Shown piece by piece: positions 10,832-20,963 of a stretch of 43,772 bases of DNA. The stretch spans positions 1-43,772 of the forward strand of contig QJNS01000403.1 of NCBI GenBank assembly GCA_004154925.1. Direction: 5' to 3'. The notes beneath the pieces are model-generated. The model saw only the letters and a list, made by a program, of their open reading frames with translations, made no database searches and was not told the DNA's origin. This DNA comes from Monosporascus cannonballus. Lineage: Eukaryota > Ascomycota > Sordariomycetes > Xylariales. Both the position numbers and the translations under genes were made by a program. Positions within the stretch are counted from its first letter, which is position 1; every line of letters starts with the position of its first letter.

Positions 10832-11613
10832 CTATTTCACCTCCCAAGGCTTGATCGTCTTTCCCTCTTCATAGTTACCTCCGACTGGTCGCCACATGAG
10901 CCAGAAGGTGAAGGGGCCGACTTTCTCCTCAACCTCCTTCCACTTCTCGTCGGGGTCATCTTTCTTGGGTATGTTCAGATTCTCTTCGATGTAGACGAAG
11001 TTGTTCGCTTCGTATAAGGGTCTTCCATACGGAGTCGAATCTAGAAAGAACTCCAAACCTAACTCGTCGGCTTTGTTCTTACCCCAGTCCATGAACTGCT
11101 GTCCCACTCCTTTCCTTCTATAATCGGGATGGGTGAAGATGATAAAAAGGTCTAAACTTGTCGGTTAGATCAACGAAAAGAAATAATGGATCTGGCCGAG
11201 ACCTTACAAACGTGTGGTCGTTGAGCCGCACGAGTCCTGGGCGCAGCATGGGTCCGGAGAGCTTGCTCCGCAAATTCGCGGGAACTATCGTTCGGAAACC
11301 AAGTTGCCTGAGGGGGCTTTGGGTTTGCGAATGGATTTTCCTTGTGGATGTTCCACAGAGCTCCACCAGCAATATTGCCCGTGTCGGTATCGACAACCTT
11401 CTGCCAGTAACTGGAGGGATCATGGGTATGCCAGGTCTTTAGACGCGTGGCAGCTTCGTCGATAGCCGCTCCGCGGGCATCTGCTCCCTCTCCATGAGTT
11501 GGGAAAAAGACATGAAAGAACTTTTGTGGAGGGTCCTCGTATGATTCGAACATGCATCTGGCAATTGCAGGAAAGTCCTTATCCTGGTCTAATTCTTGAA
11601 GTTCGAGAGGCAT
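10832..11613 (-). CDS. GNAT-family N-acetyltransferase, one intron
   Basis: Predicted 241-residue acetyltransferase that would move an acetyl group from acetyl-CoA to an unknown amine; likely soluble. The start is the ATG at 11611-11613 (MPLELQEL). Exon 1 covers 11613-11208 and exon 2 covers 11151-10832. The 56-nt intron makes the junction codon TAC (Tyr136) and gives RPHVYLFIIFTHPDYRR. The acetyl-CoA-binding motif (Q/R)xxGx(G/A) is then R147-R-K-G150-V-G152. The C-terminal part has ADELGLEFFLDST and LYEANNF, as in fungal GNAT proteins of about 230-240 residues, and ends KPWEVK. Length and motif order are normal, and I see no stop or frameshift once spliced. It stands alone between two transposon blocks, with no operon-like partner. 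The substrate cannot be told from sequence. Family confidence is high. Confidence 0.85.
11152..11207 (-). other. Spliceosomal intron of the GNAT gene
   Basis: Donor GTAAGG, branch-point word CTAAC, acceptor TTTAG. At 56 nt it has a typical length for filamentous ascomycetes. Without it the frame hits TGA soon after RPHV; with it removed the conserved THPDYRRKGVG block joins in frame. Confidence 0.85.
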
Positions 11614-12578
11614 TGTGGTTTTCTATGGAGTAGTGGCGACTCTGAGATGACAAGACTAGAACGCAAGGTAAAAATGAATTTGGAGGAGCCCAGAATCTCT
11701 ATGCCGAGAAAATTTGTAGTATTATGTCTGCGAAGAATGGTCGTATATCATTATCTGAGTAGACATATCAACTTAGATGGTAAACCAAATTACGGGTAAT
11801 GCCAATGCAATCGCAGGATCATCTTGGATTTCCGGATTTTAGCTCGCACCAATTATTTCAGTTGATTTCCATTACTACCCCCCTCTTGGATACTTACTGG
11901 TCAGGTAGCACAGTGCGGGTAACCCCTGGTTAAGCCGTGGAACCTTGGCAGAGGGTTACACCGACATCCTACAGTCCCCCTTACATAGTTGAAAAACTTT
12001 GTATGCTACCCAACTCGAATCATGCGATTCACAAGGAGCACTTCAGAGACCCCTTATACGGACACACCGGTTCTAGTACCGAAGGGATCAGGTACGTATC
12101 TGGAGTAGTATAGATTCCTGAATTATTACTGGCTCATACATGCAGCCTCGTCTCAAGCTCGATTCTGACGTGGGGGTCACAGTACGTTTGTGGCGGCCCA
12201 ATAATTGCTCCGTCGGCTTCTACGTTCGTAAGATCCTACCCACCTGATTGCTGTCCCTGTCCTGTTCAGTATACACTCTAAGTGCCGCGCAATCTTTAGT
12301 AGATGAACATATTTAGTTAAAAAGAAAACCCTTCTCCGCTTTAGAGTATAAAGACTTGCATTAGGATACCCGCCGCTTCTATTTAGCTAAGTACCTAAGC
12401 CGTAAGTATGAATCCTCTGGTTATTATCACTTTGCCATCTGTTACGCTGCTACTTTGTACCATGGCTGTTGTATTGATCTTGGAGTCCTTCTGACCGCGT
12501 CAGTCAGGGCTCATACTAATGGATGTGGCTGGTGTAGTCCCCACCCTGAGCCACAGGTAATCTCCGTGGCGTCCTGTC
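11614..12578. other. Intergenic region between the GNAT and chromodomain genes
   Basis: Normal-GC sequence with only short, unconvincing frames. It should hold the GNAT promoter (right of 11613) and the 3' end of the chromodomain gene. No repeat or transposon end was recognised. Confidence 0.4.
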
Positions 12579-13650
12579 TTAGGACCCCTGATATCCAACA
12601 GGAACAGCTCCTCGCTCACCCGGAGCATTGCTCCACCTCCATCCTGTTGCCTCAAACTCCCTGATGCGCTGCCGGCTTATGGTCGATTCCTTCTCCCAAG
12701 AGTTTTCACCATCGGGGCGGCCTTTCCATCTCACATAATACTCAACCTTCCTCCGACGTGTCCGTTTGTCAAGTAATTCCACGCCCAAATGGTTCCCTCC
12801 GCAATCCCGGTAGGCCTTATCAAACTCGTTAATAAGTTCGGCGCTTATATCGGCTGGTGTCTCCCACGTGTTGTCCTCGTCAGAAAAGCCCTTCCATTTT
12901 ATAAGGTACATGGCTTTTTTTCGTTACTGCCACTTCGCAAAAAGCGTTTCGGCTTCCCATATGTTCTCCTTTTCGTCGATTGCAGTAAGCCTGCTTGCCG
13001 TTCCCTAATTGTTAGGCCTTATTTGCTTCTGAGGCGCAGTATCGCTGCGCAGATCGGGATGGATCATCTTTATTGTTACAGTGGACCGTTTCGAAGCTTG
13101 TATATTTTCGGCTATTTCCCTTCCTTGGCATGAACCTTGGTCGTAGTACGCCGCAACCATATGCGTTACGGCCGTAGAGCTAGACATTTCGGAGGACGTT
13201 GTTTGGGTATTAGAAAGATTTCCGATACGCATTTCCCCTAAAGTAGCCTGGGAAGTTTCGTGATTGCCGTAAGCCGACATGATAGCATCAATCTGATACG
13301 GTTCATTCCCGGCGGAGTCCTTGACGTCAAAATCAAGGCATAGGGACGTCGGAGTATAACAGGATGGGTGTAGTACGGGTTTGTCACAGCCGGGGTTCCC
13401 GGCATTAGCGGCGCTAAGAGGCGAGGAAATTGATGTGACTGATGGGCATTCGTTCTGAAGAGCCTTGTCGATATCGAAAAGTGGCGACAGCAGTGTTATG
13501 ACCTAACGGTCTTGGCCTTCTTTGGACGATCGGAGCTACAGGAAGGCTGATTCCGATCAAAAGCCAAGACGTCACGTGACTGGCTCAAAGGTCTCAAGGC
13601 GCCAAGCACCTCGAACCTCTTGAGCCGGCGGGAGAGCTTAAAAGGCTTAA
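12579..13650 (-). pseudogene. Double-chromodomain protein gene, broken and 5'-truncated
   Basis: Chromodomains bind methylated histone tails; two in tandem suggest a chromatin reader. On the minus strand the first reads ENIWEAETLFAKWQ, then a TAA at 12924-12926, then RKKAMYLIKWKGFSDEDN and TWE. The second reads VEYYVRWKGRPDGENSWE; it has Arg where the cage aromatic after WKG usually sits. The TAA fits a C-to-T change of CAA (CpA to TpA), typical of RIP. A TAG at 13005-13007 can be avoided by a 75-nt intron (13079-13005; GTAACA, CTAAC, TTAG). Upstream, a frame with DVLAFDRNQPSCSS (about 13650-13505) connects to the next only by a frameshift or a 44-nt intron. The coding signal ends abruptly at the AT-rich block, so the 5' end is probably lost. 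The gene could instead be intact with odd splicing; the in-domain stop argues against it. Confidence 0.7.
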
Positions 13651-13689
13651 CGGCCTTAAGGGCTTAAGCCGCTTAAGTTCTATAAATGA

Positions 13690-13893
13690 AGATAAAAATA
13701 TATACGCTTATTATCCATAATGTTAATAGATATTAGTTTACAATAAAGTATGGTTACCTAAAATACCTTTAGTATTACAAAACGTAATAAATTTATTATA
13801 TCTATTGCTTAAATTTTTATAATATATTTACTAATAAATTCGTACAATTTAAATTTAATAATTAGTTAAACCGCTAAGCGGTTATACGTTACA
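13690..13893 (+). repeat. Truncated LTR of chromovirus copy 2
   Basis: It aligns with the last 200 bp or so of the LTRs ending at 20212, 20913, 27564 and 33545, ending GTTACA. The first 170-180 bp of the LTR are missing: instead the broken chromodomain gene adjoins. Confidence 0.65.
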
Positions 13894-15940
13894 AGTTTTT
13901 GTTTAATAATTTTGTCAAACTTTAAACAATATTATTGAAACTATATCTACTAGCTAAAAGCTAACTTATAGAGTCCTTAAGGAGTATATAAGCTTAAATA
14001 AAAAAAGTAGCAATTCCGTTTGATCAGAAAAAACGTTTTTCGATAACTGGACCTTTCAAACCTACGTCTTACCCACTTTAAAAAGAAAAATGTTAACCTT
14101 ACAAAATCGCTTTAAATAATATAAGAAAAACTTAAGAATAAAAATAAAGCTCCAGATATTAGAAAACTTTTAAAAGAAAATAAAATCATATAATTAATAA
14201 TACTAAAAAAACACCGGAAAAATCCTAAACCTAATAAACTCGAATTATTTAATAATAGTTCCGTAAAATTACAATTATTTTTAACTTAGTATTAAACGTA
14301 TTTTAAATATTTTTCAGTTCAATTCGTTATATTTATTTTGCGAATAAAACTTGCCATTAAACGACTTATTAAAAGCGCAATTACTTAGTTTAGATCGGTT
14401 ATAAAGGAATATATTATTTTACCAGCGAAAAAATAAAGCGCTAAAGTAACGCGAAGATATAATAATTACGAATAATTCGAATAAATATAAATAAAAACTT
14501 TCGAAGTAATAAATGAAAAAAATAAAGATCGAAATACAAATTTAATAGTTACGATAAAAGAAATTAATATCTAGTTAGAGTAATACGCTTATTAGGCTGG
14601 CATCTAAATTAAATTAAAAATAAAAAGTATTAATAACTAAATTTTTCGATAAGTTAAAAATATATATAAAAAAGTTTTTTTTAAATTAGATCGGCATACT
14701 CGTTTATTAATTTATATTGTAATAGTAATTAAAATTAACGATGGATAATATACTTCATATATTAAAAGAAATAAAGACAAAAATAATAACAAACCTTAAT
14801 ATACAACTAATACTAATATCCTTTAACTCAATAACAATTTTTACAGCATAAAGCTATAGTATATAAAATTTAATATTACTTATAAAAATGAAATTAAATT
14901 AAATATTATAAATGCGAAAAAATATAAGATCTATAAATATCTCTCATTTAAAAAACCACGGCAAAATAAATAAATATTAATACTTAAAAGATAGCGTAAA
15001 GACGACAAAAAAGGCGATAAAAAACCATTAACATAATTTAAACCCAGCGTAAAACAAGACTATCATGGTAAGAAATTCGATAAAGGATATAAAAAACTAA
15101 AAAGCTAGCTCAAAAAGTGATTAAAAAATAACGAAATACTTCTAAAGATTATTTAAAAAATATTAAAAACATACGAAAAACGTTTGTTCTAAAACCTTTA
15201 ACTAATATACCAAATGCATAAAATATACTATCGACGATAAAAATATTCGATATATAATAATTTAAAAAATTATATATTAACGTACTATACGTATATATTA
15301 AAAATACCTTTGCTAAACTGAGAATAATAAAGTGAATTAACGATAATATGGATGTTTTCGAATTATTAGTTTTTAAAATAATATTAACAAAAAATAAATT
15401 TAAAAAATGGGTGAAAAAAAGCAATACCTGTAAAAAATCGTGTTTACTATTATAATCAATATAATTACCAATCTGTAAAAAAGTTGGTCCAGCACACCGT
15501 CGAAAAGCATTACCAAAGAGCTATTACGGATTTATATTTTCAAATAATATATACTATAAATTTTTTTTTAAAAAAAACAGGTTTTAAATAAAATTCGACA
15601 AATTATAAAAAACATTTTTAGAAAAATAATAAGTTACAAGAAACCTAATAAGACGCTATATATTATATAAAAATAATTTATTTAGTGAAAAGAAATTATA
15701 ACAAAATTAAAAATAATTAATATAACTTAAAAAAACGATACGCTAACGAATCAATAGATATAACAACTAAACGCACTATATAAAAAATATAGAAAATATT
15801 TGATAAACTTAAAAAAATTAAAAGAAAAGAATAACCTATAAAAAACTACAAAATAATAAAACTTTAAGAAATTAGAAACAAATGCTAAAAAAGTTTGAAA
15901 CGCAATAATAAAAGCCGTTAATAACCTTACTACCCTAGAT

Positions 15941-16130
15941 TGTTACAGGCTAGAGCCTATAGGGCAGCTCGGGCTTACGGAGCGAGCTCCTTAGCCCGAG
16001 CTCACCCATATGTATATAGGGAGCAGCCACCTCGCTGGTGGCTAGCTGTTTCTCCCCTTCCCTCCTCACCTTGAATATAAACCTTTGTTGGGCCGTGCCT
16101 CCGTTCAACCTACGCATTGTGCCCGTCACA
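15941..16130 (+). mobile_element. Solo-LTR-like element, family C (190 bp)
   Basis: It begins TGTTACAGGCTAGAGCC and ends CCCGTCACA. Flanks TAGAT (15936-15940) and CAGAT (16131-16135) are a 5-bp target duplication with one C/T change. A TATA-like word (GTATATAGGG) lies inside. The matching site in copy 3 (about 22979) reads straight through CCTAGATAT without the insertion, an empty-site proof. The 76-codon frame on its minus strand is fortuitous. Confidence 0.85.
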
Positions 16131-16299
16131 CAGATATCCAAATCGAAACGTATTAATACATCGTAATAATAAATTACCAAACTTTAAACAGAACTTATAT
16201 TGCACCGAATATGGTTAATAAACTCAGATTATTATAAAAATATAAGATTTTATCTTATACAACGACAAATATCAAAAGTTAGGAATTCGTTTACGATAA

Positions 16300-16573
16300 T
16301 GAGGTGAAGTAGGGTGTTACGCCTATGATCAGCCTCGGCTGATCAGAAAGCCCGAGTCTCGTATATATATTAAGGGGCTCTTTTCGCTACGAGTTCAACT
16401 CCCAACAATCGCTATCGACAATCATCACTACTCTCATCATGTTTTCAGTTATCAAAGTTTAACACTAGCAATACAATATACTTGGGTTCTTCATCTTGAC
16501 AATCACTTTCTGTATCGTGACATAGCTCATTTATCCGCTCTAATCAAGACTAAATCTCCCCTACTCTATTTCA
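16300..16573 (+). mobile_element. Solo-LTR-like element, family D (274 bp)
   Basis: It begins TGAGGTGAAGTAGGGTGTTAC and ends CTATTTCA, with ATAA on both sides (16296-16299 and 16574-16577). It is the inverted partner of 17360-17640. A TATA-like stretch (GTATATATATTAAGG) lies about 80 bp in, as in an LTR U3. The termini also form an inverted repeat of about 15 bp, so a MITE is an alternative. The corresponding site in copy 3 (about 23140) is empty. Confidence 0.75.
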
Positions 16574-17359
16574 ATAACGGAAAAATTAAAGGTAAAATTA
16601 ATTTTCTCGAGATTTTTATTAAAAAACGATATCAAGTAATAAATTTGAATATTATATTGTTCGAAAATTACGATATAATTTTAAATTTACTATAGATACG
16701 CTAAAATAAAATTTTAATTAAAGAAAAAATTATCTAAATAAAACTTAGTTTATATTTTATTAACGAATAAAAGAAAATTAAGATTTTGATATTTAATCGG
16801 AGATAGCGACGAATATAGGTATAAAAATATTACAAATATCTTACTACTTAAAAGAATAAAATATAAAGAAATATTAAAAAATACCGCATATTATTATTAA
16901 TATTAAAGAAAAATTAAAGTAATTAAATAACAATTTAAAAAAGATAATATTAAGAATGAAAAAAACCTGATTAATAAACTATTAGAATACCGCTAATATA
17001 AGCAGTTTTTTAAGAAAAAGCTTAATATAAAATTATAAAATAATTTTGAAAAAAGGTTTATTAATAAAGTTTTACCGTATTTATAACTTTAATGGAAACG
17101 AATTATATATTGCTAAAAAAATACCTAAAAATCGGCTATAATAAGAATAGAATTAATTGTCGAAGTTGATAAATAAAATACTTTATCTTCTTTGTACTAA
17201 AAAAAATAAAAAGTTACGACTTAGAATTAACTGTCAATAATTAAATATTATTATTATTAAGAATCGAATACCGTTATCCTTTATTTCGGAAATAAAAAAC
17301 CGATTTTAAAAAATTAAATCATTTCTAGTGTTTAATTTTAAATATAAATATAATCTTAT

Positions 17360-17640
17360 TGAATTGGGGTAGAGGGAATTGGTCTTGATTAGTGCGGATA
17401 ACTATTTTATGTCACGGTACGGAAAGGGATTGTCGAAAATGAAGAACTCAATCCGATTGTATTGATGGTGTTGAACCTCGATGACTGAAAAATGACAAAA
17501 GACATGCTGAGTGGTGATAGTAGCTGATGATACCTGGGGGTTGAACTCATGGCGAAAAAGAACTTCTTAATATACATGCGAAACTCGGGCTTTCTGATCA
17601 GTCAAGCCTGATGATGGGTGTAACACCCCGCCTCACTTCA
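17360..17640 (-). mobile_element. Solo-LTR-like element, family D, inverted copy (281 bp)
   Basis: The reverse complement aligns along its length with 16300-16573, including the GATCAGAAAGCCCGAGT block. It is flanked by TTAT (17356-17359 and 17641-17644), the same 4-mer as the other copy when read in element orientation. It is inserted in the RT region of copy 2; copy 3 at about 23870 shows the empty site. Confidence 0.8.
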
Positions 17641-19059
17641 TTATTCAAATTAAAAAGGATATAAATAAAAAATAACTTTTAAAACGAAATACATATTATT
17701 TAAATAGTTAGCTACATTAATAAATTTTACGAATGTGTTAGTAACCTTTTAATAAATAATTAATTATACATGATTGAAATACCTGAATTTTTTTTATTTC
17801 TTTATTATTTCGACAATATTATTATTTGTACAAAACTTAAATATATATATAACATACGTTTATAAAATTCTTTAAGCCTTATAATATATAAAACTATTAA
17901 TTAACGTAAAAAAGATTAGTTCTATTTGTAAAGAATAGAATATTTAGAATGTATTAGTACTCGAAATATATCGGAATAAACTTTAAGAAAATCGTTACAA
18001 TTATAGAATAATAAACGCCGAGAATAATTAAAAAAAAAGTATAGACATTTTTCGGATTTATTGATTATGATAGAAAGTTTATTCGAGATTTTAGCAGAAT
18101 TATTATATCTTAAACTAATCTTACTAAAAAAGAAGAATTTATATAGATATTACAAACAGTAAAGGCGGTTTAAAAAATCAAAAATGCGATTATTAGCGAG
18201 CTAGTATTATTTATATACAATATAATATACCCCGTTAAATTAAAAACTAATATTTCGAATTACGCATTAAATGCGATAGTCAGATAACGAAATCATTAAG
18301 ATAAATTGCATCTGATTATTTCTTTTATATAAGTTAAAACAACCGAACTTAATTACGATATTCGAAATAAAAAATTTGTTGTTATTATTATAGTATTTCG
18401 AAAATTTAGGCATTTTCTAAAAGAAAACCTATATTACGTCAAGGTTTATACGAATTATTAAAATGTTATCCGATTTTCTACGGCTAAAGAATTTATAAAG
18501 CGATAATTACAATATGCGAAACAAATAGCAATTTTTGATTTTATTGTCGTTTAAAAAAGGGCTTAGAAAACCGCAAAACTAATACCTTAAGTAAACAACT
18601 ACATTTTAAAAAGATTGATTAAAATTAGCTATACAGTTTTCGACATTACCTAAAAAGGATATTTATACCTATGCTAAATTATGATGATACGAGCTATACT
18701 ATATAATATATACGAAAGATTTAAAAAATCAAATAATAAGTTATTTAAAAAATACAAAAGAAACTTAATACGTTAAATATATAAATATTAATTATACGAA
18801 TATATAAAGATCTATAAAACTTTAAAACGATTTTAATATATTTTTTTTCTAAAATGAAAATAATAATTTAAAAAATACGATGATAATATAACGTTTATAA
18901 TAAGGCTAAAATATAACATTATATATCTTATAAAATATTATACCTATTACCGGTTTTAAAAAATTATAAGATATAATAATTATAAATCTTTTTATTAAAC
19001 TTCGTTTTTTCGCAAATCTAGCAACAAATATATATTACGACGGTATTTTTGTTAACGTA

Positions 19060-19300
19060 TTACATAAACTCGTTGAATATACAAGTTCGTCGGACACTTT
19101 TTTCAACTATTATAACTATTTTTAATCGCCTATTTGTTAACAATAATATTATGAAACGTCTTACGAAAGAAACTAAAATAAACTTAGTTTTAAACGTTTT
19201 ATTTTTATATAGGATGTTTTTTTATCTATTTTAAAAAAACCGAATTTATGGTAAATCTTTCCGACTTGATATTATTTCGAATTTGCGAAAGTTAAAGCCG
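19060..19300 (+). pseudogene. Second Fot1-like transposase fragment (N-terminal)
   Basis: From the ATG at 19151 it reads MKRLTKETKINLVLNVLF, close to the start of fungal Fot1/pogo transposases. It is similar at the DNA level to 1540-1600 (leader and first codons of the other Fot1-like element). A second conserved segment ISNLRKLKP lies at about 19272-19300. The sequence is then interrupted by the element at 19301. No matching terminal repeat was found, so the element is partial or of another subfamily. Confidence 0.55.
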
Positions 19301-19424
19301 TGTCACGGCACAGAAGAACAAGAGTCTAGCCATTACACCACTAAAAGTGGAACGTTGTCAGGTCGAGCCCTGACCGCCTTGTTCTGCTCTATATATCTAC
19401 AAGATGCCACTTGGGACTGTGATA
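19301..19424 (+). mobile_element. Solo-LTR-like element, family E (124 bp)
   Basis: It begins TGTCACGGCACAGAAG and ends GGGACTGTGATA (expected ...TGTGACA). Two more copies lie at 20325-20448 (inverted) and 26957-27081. The flanks AGCCG and TTAAG do not match, so the target duplication is lost or the copy is rearranged. It splits the Fot1-like fragment. Confidence 0.75.
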
Positions 19425-19834
19425 TTAAGGGAATAAATTAGGCTCGCTTTTTAATTTCGAGCCTCCCGTTAATATTATGGCGAGGTTATTTACTTCGACT
19501 CTGATACGGCGCCGTTTTTTCGCAACATTACCGTCTTCTGAATATACGAAAATGCCCCTTTTATTCGCGGTCTTGGTTTAATATTGTGTAGAAGATAGCT
19601 ATAAGTATTTCAGAAATGATATTACAAATCTTGCTTCGAATCGTACGTCGTAAAACAATCCGAGTTGGGATATAGAAGCAAGTATATCCCTTCGAGATTT
19701 TTTACAAATATTTGAAAGCAATCATTTATATGCTTTTTTTAGCTTATTTGCTTCTTAAACTCGTATAATCGCCGACTAGCAAGGAATCGCTCGTTATATA
19801 TATAGGTTATGTATTTTCTAGAGCAGGCGATAAC
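19425..19834. other. Unassigned, moderately AT-rich segment
   Basis: It lies between the family E element and the outer chromovirus LTR. It is less AT-rich than its neighbours and may be the continuation of the second Fot1-like element, but I could not confirm a transposase reading here. Confidence 0.35.
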
Positions 19835-20212
19835 TGTTACAATTTAAACCAAGATTGATTGCAAGAACGGTCGGACTTACGCGAAAAGGTTACGTGATTT
19901 AAATCTTTTTTGATATCAAGATCTAAGTAAATTTATATAGAATCAATTAAATCTAATGGTATTGGATTTATAGTAACGTCAAAATCTCATAAAAATCTAA
20001 TTAATCTAAAAAGGATGCATATATTTATTATTTCCATAATATAAATAATATTAGCTTATAATAAAATGTTATAACTTAAAATATCTGTAATATTATAAAA
20101 TATAATAAATTACTATATTAATTACTTGGATTATTACAATATTTCTACTAATATAAATTCGTATAACTTAGGTCTAATAATTAGTTAAATTACTTAGCCG
20201 TTATATATTATA
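19835..20212 (+). repeat. 5' LTR of the outer chromovirus
   Basis: Begins TGTTACAATTTAAACC; about 378 bp. The matching U3 is at 33209-33400. It is followed by the same leader words (TTATTTAATAATACTGTTAAA) found after the LTRs at 13893 and 20913. Confidence 0.7.
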
Positions 20213-20324
20213 AATCTTTATTTAATAATACTGTTAAACTTTGAAAAATACCCTTATAATTAAAATATTAACCCCTACCCAGACACCTTCTGCTATTATG
20301 CAGCTTTAAGCCAGAATTAAGGAG

Positions 20325-20448
20325 TGTCACAGTCCCAAGTGGTACCTTGTAGGTATATAGAGTAGAACAAGGCGATCAGGGCTCGACCTGACAACGTTCC
20401 ACTTTTAGTGGTGTAATGGCTAGACTCTTGTTCTTCCGTGCCGTAACA
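20325..20448 (-). mobile_element. Solo-LTR-like element, family E, inverted copy (124 bp)
   Basis: Reverse complement of the element at 19301. On the plus strand it starts TGTCACAGTCCC and ends CGTGCCGTAACA, with a perfect 5-bp target duplication AGGAG (20320-20324 and 20449-20453). It lies in the leader of the outer chromovirus. Confidence 0.85.
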
Positions 20449-20527
20449 AGGAGTTTAAAAAATAGATGCAATAGCTCGTAGAGCAAGCGGCGACCGCTTC
20501 AATACGTATCGTTATTTTGCGATATAA

Positions 20528-20913
20528 TATTACGACTTGACAGGTCTAGGCCTACAAGAACGGTCGCAACGATAAGAATAGCACGGCCCACCTCGTAAGT
20601 CACGTGATAAGCGATTATTAGTATATCAGTGATTATCTATGAACAACTAAGATTACAAAGGATCGTGATTACTACGAGAACGTAATTAATAATAAGCATT
20701 AAGATAATTGAAACTATATATACGTTTCTTATTTCCATAGTGTAAAAAATATTAATTTATAATGAAATAACGTTACCTAAGACGCTTTTGGTATTACGAG
20801 ACGTAATACGTTATTATATTTATTATTTAGAGTTTTACGATATTTTTATTAATATATATCCGTACGATTTATATTTAATAATTAGTTTAGCCGTATAACC
20901 GTTATACGCTATA
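20528..20913 (+). repeat. 5' LTR of the inner chromovirus
   Basis: Starts TATTACGACTTGACAGG (ancestral TGTTACG) and ends ...CGCTATA. About 386 bp, pairing with 27190-27564 along its whole length. Confidence 0.75.
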
Positions 20914-20963
20914 AGCTTTTATTTAATAATACCGTTAAAGTTTTAGTAATATCGACCGATATT

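Larger units (their letters stand above)
13690..19057 (+). mobile_element. Ty3/gypsy chromovirus copy 2 (truncated, RIP-degraded)
   Basis: It starts with a truncated LTR (13690-13893) whose sequence matches the 3' part of the LTRs at 20528, 27190 and 33209. A gag region follows (about 14020-14750), similar to that at 21050-21800. The RT reading at 17215-17285 (KLRL..NCQ*LN....KNRIPLS) matches the RT motif LRxxVDYRxLN...KNRYPLP. It is followed by an RNase H/integrase-side region similar to copy 3. Homology to copy 3 stops at about 19057 within the integrase reading (DGIFVNV), where a second Fot1-like sequence begins. Three small elements are inserted in it (15941, 16300, 17360). Numerous TAA/TAG stops replace Gln; no open frame remains. 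Confidence 0.7.

Noticed and set aside
15950..16180. 76-codon minus-strand frame
   Set aside because: It lies mostly in the family C solo-LTR-like element and runs into its flank; no protein features.
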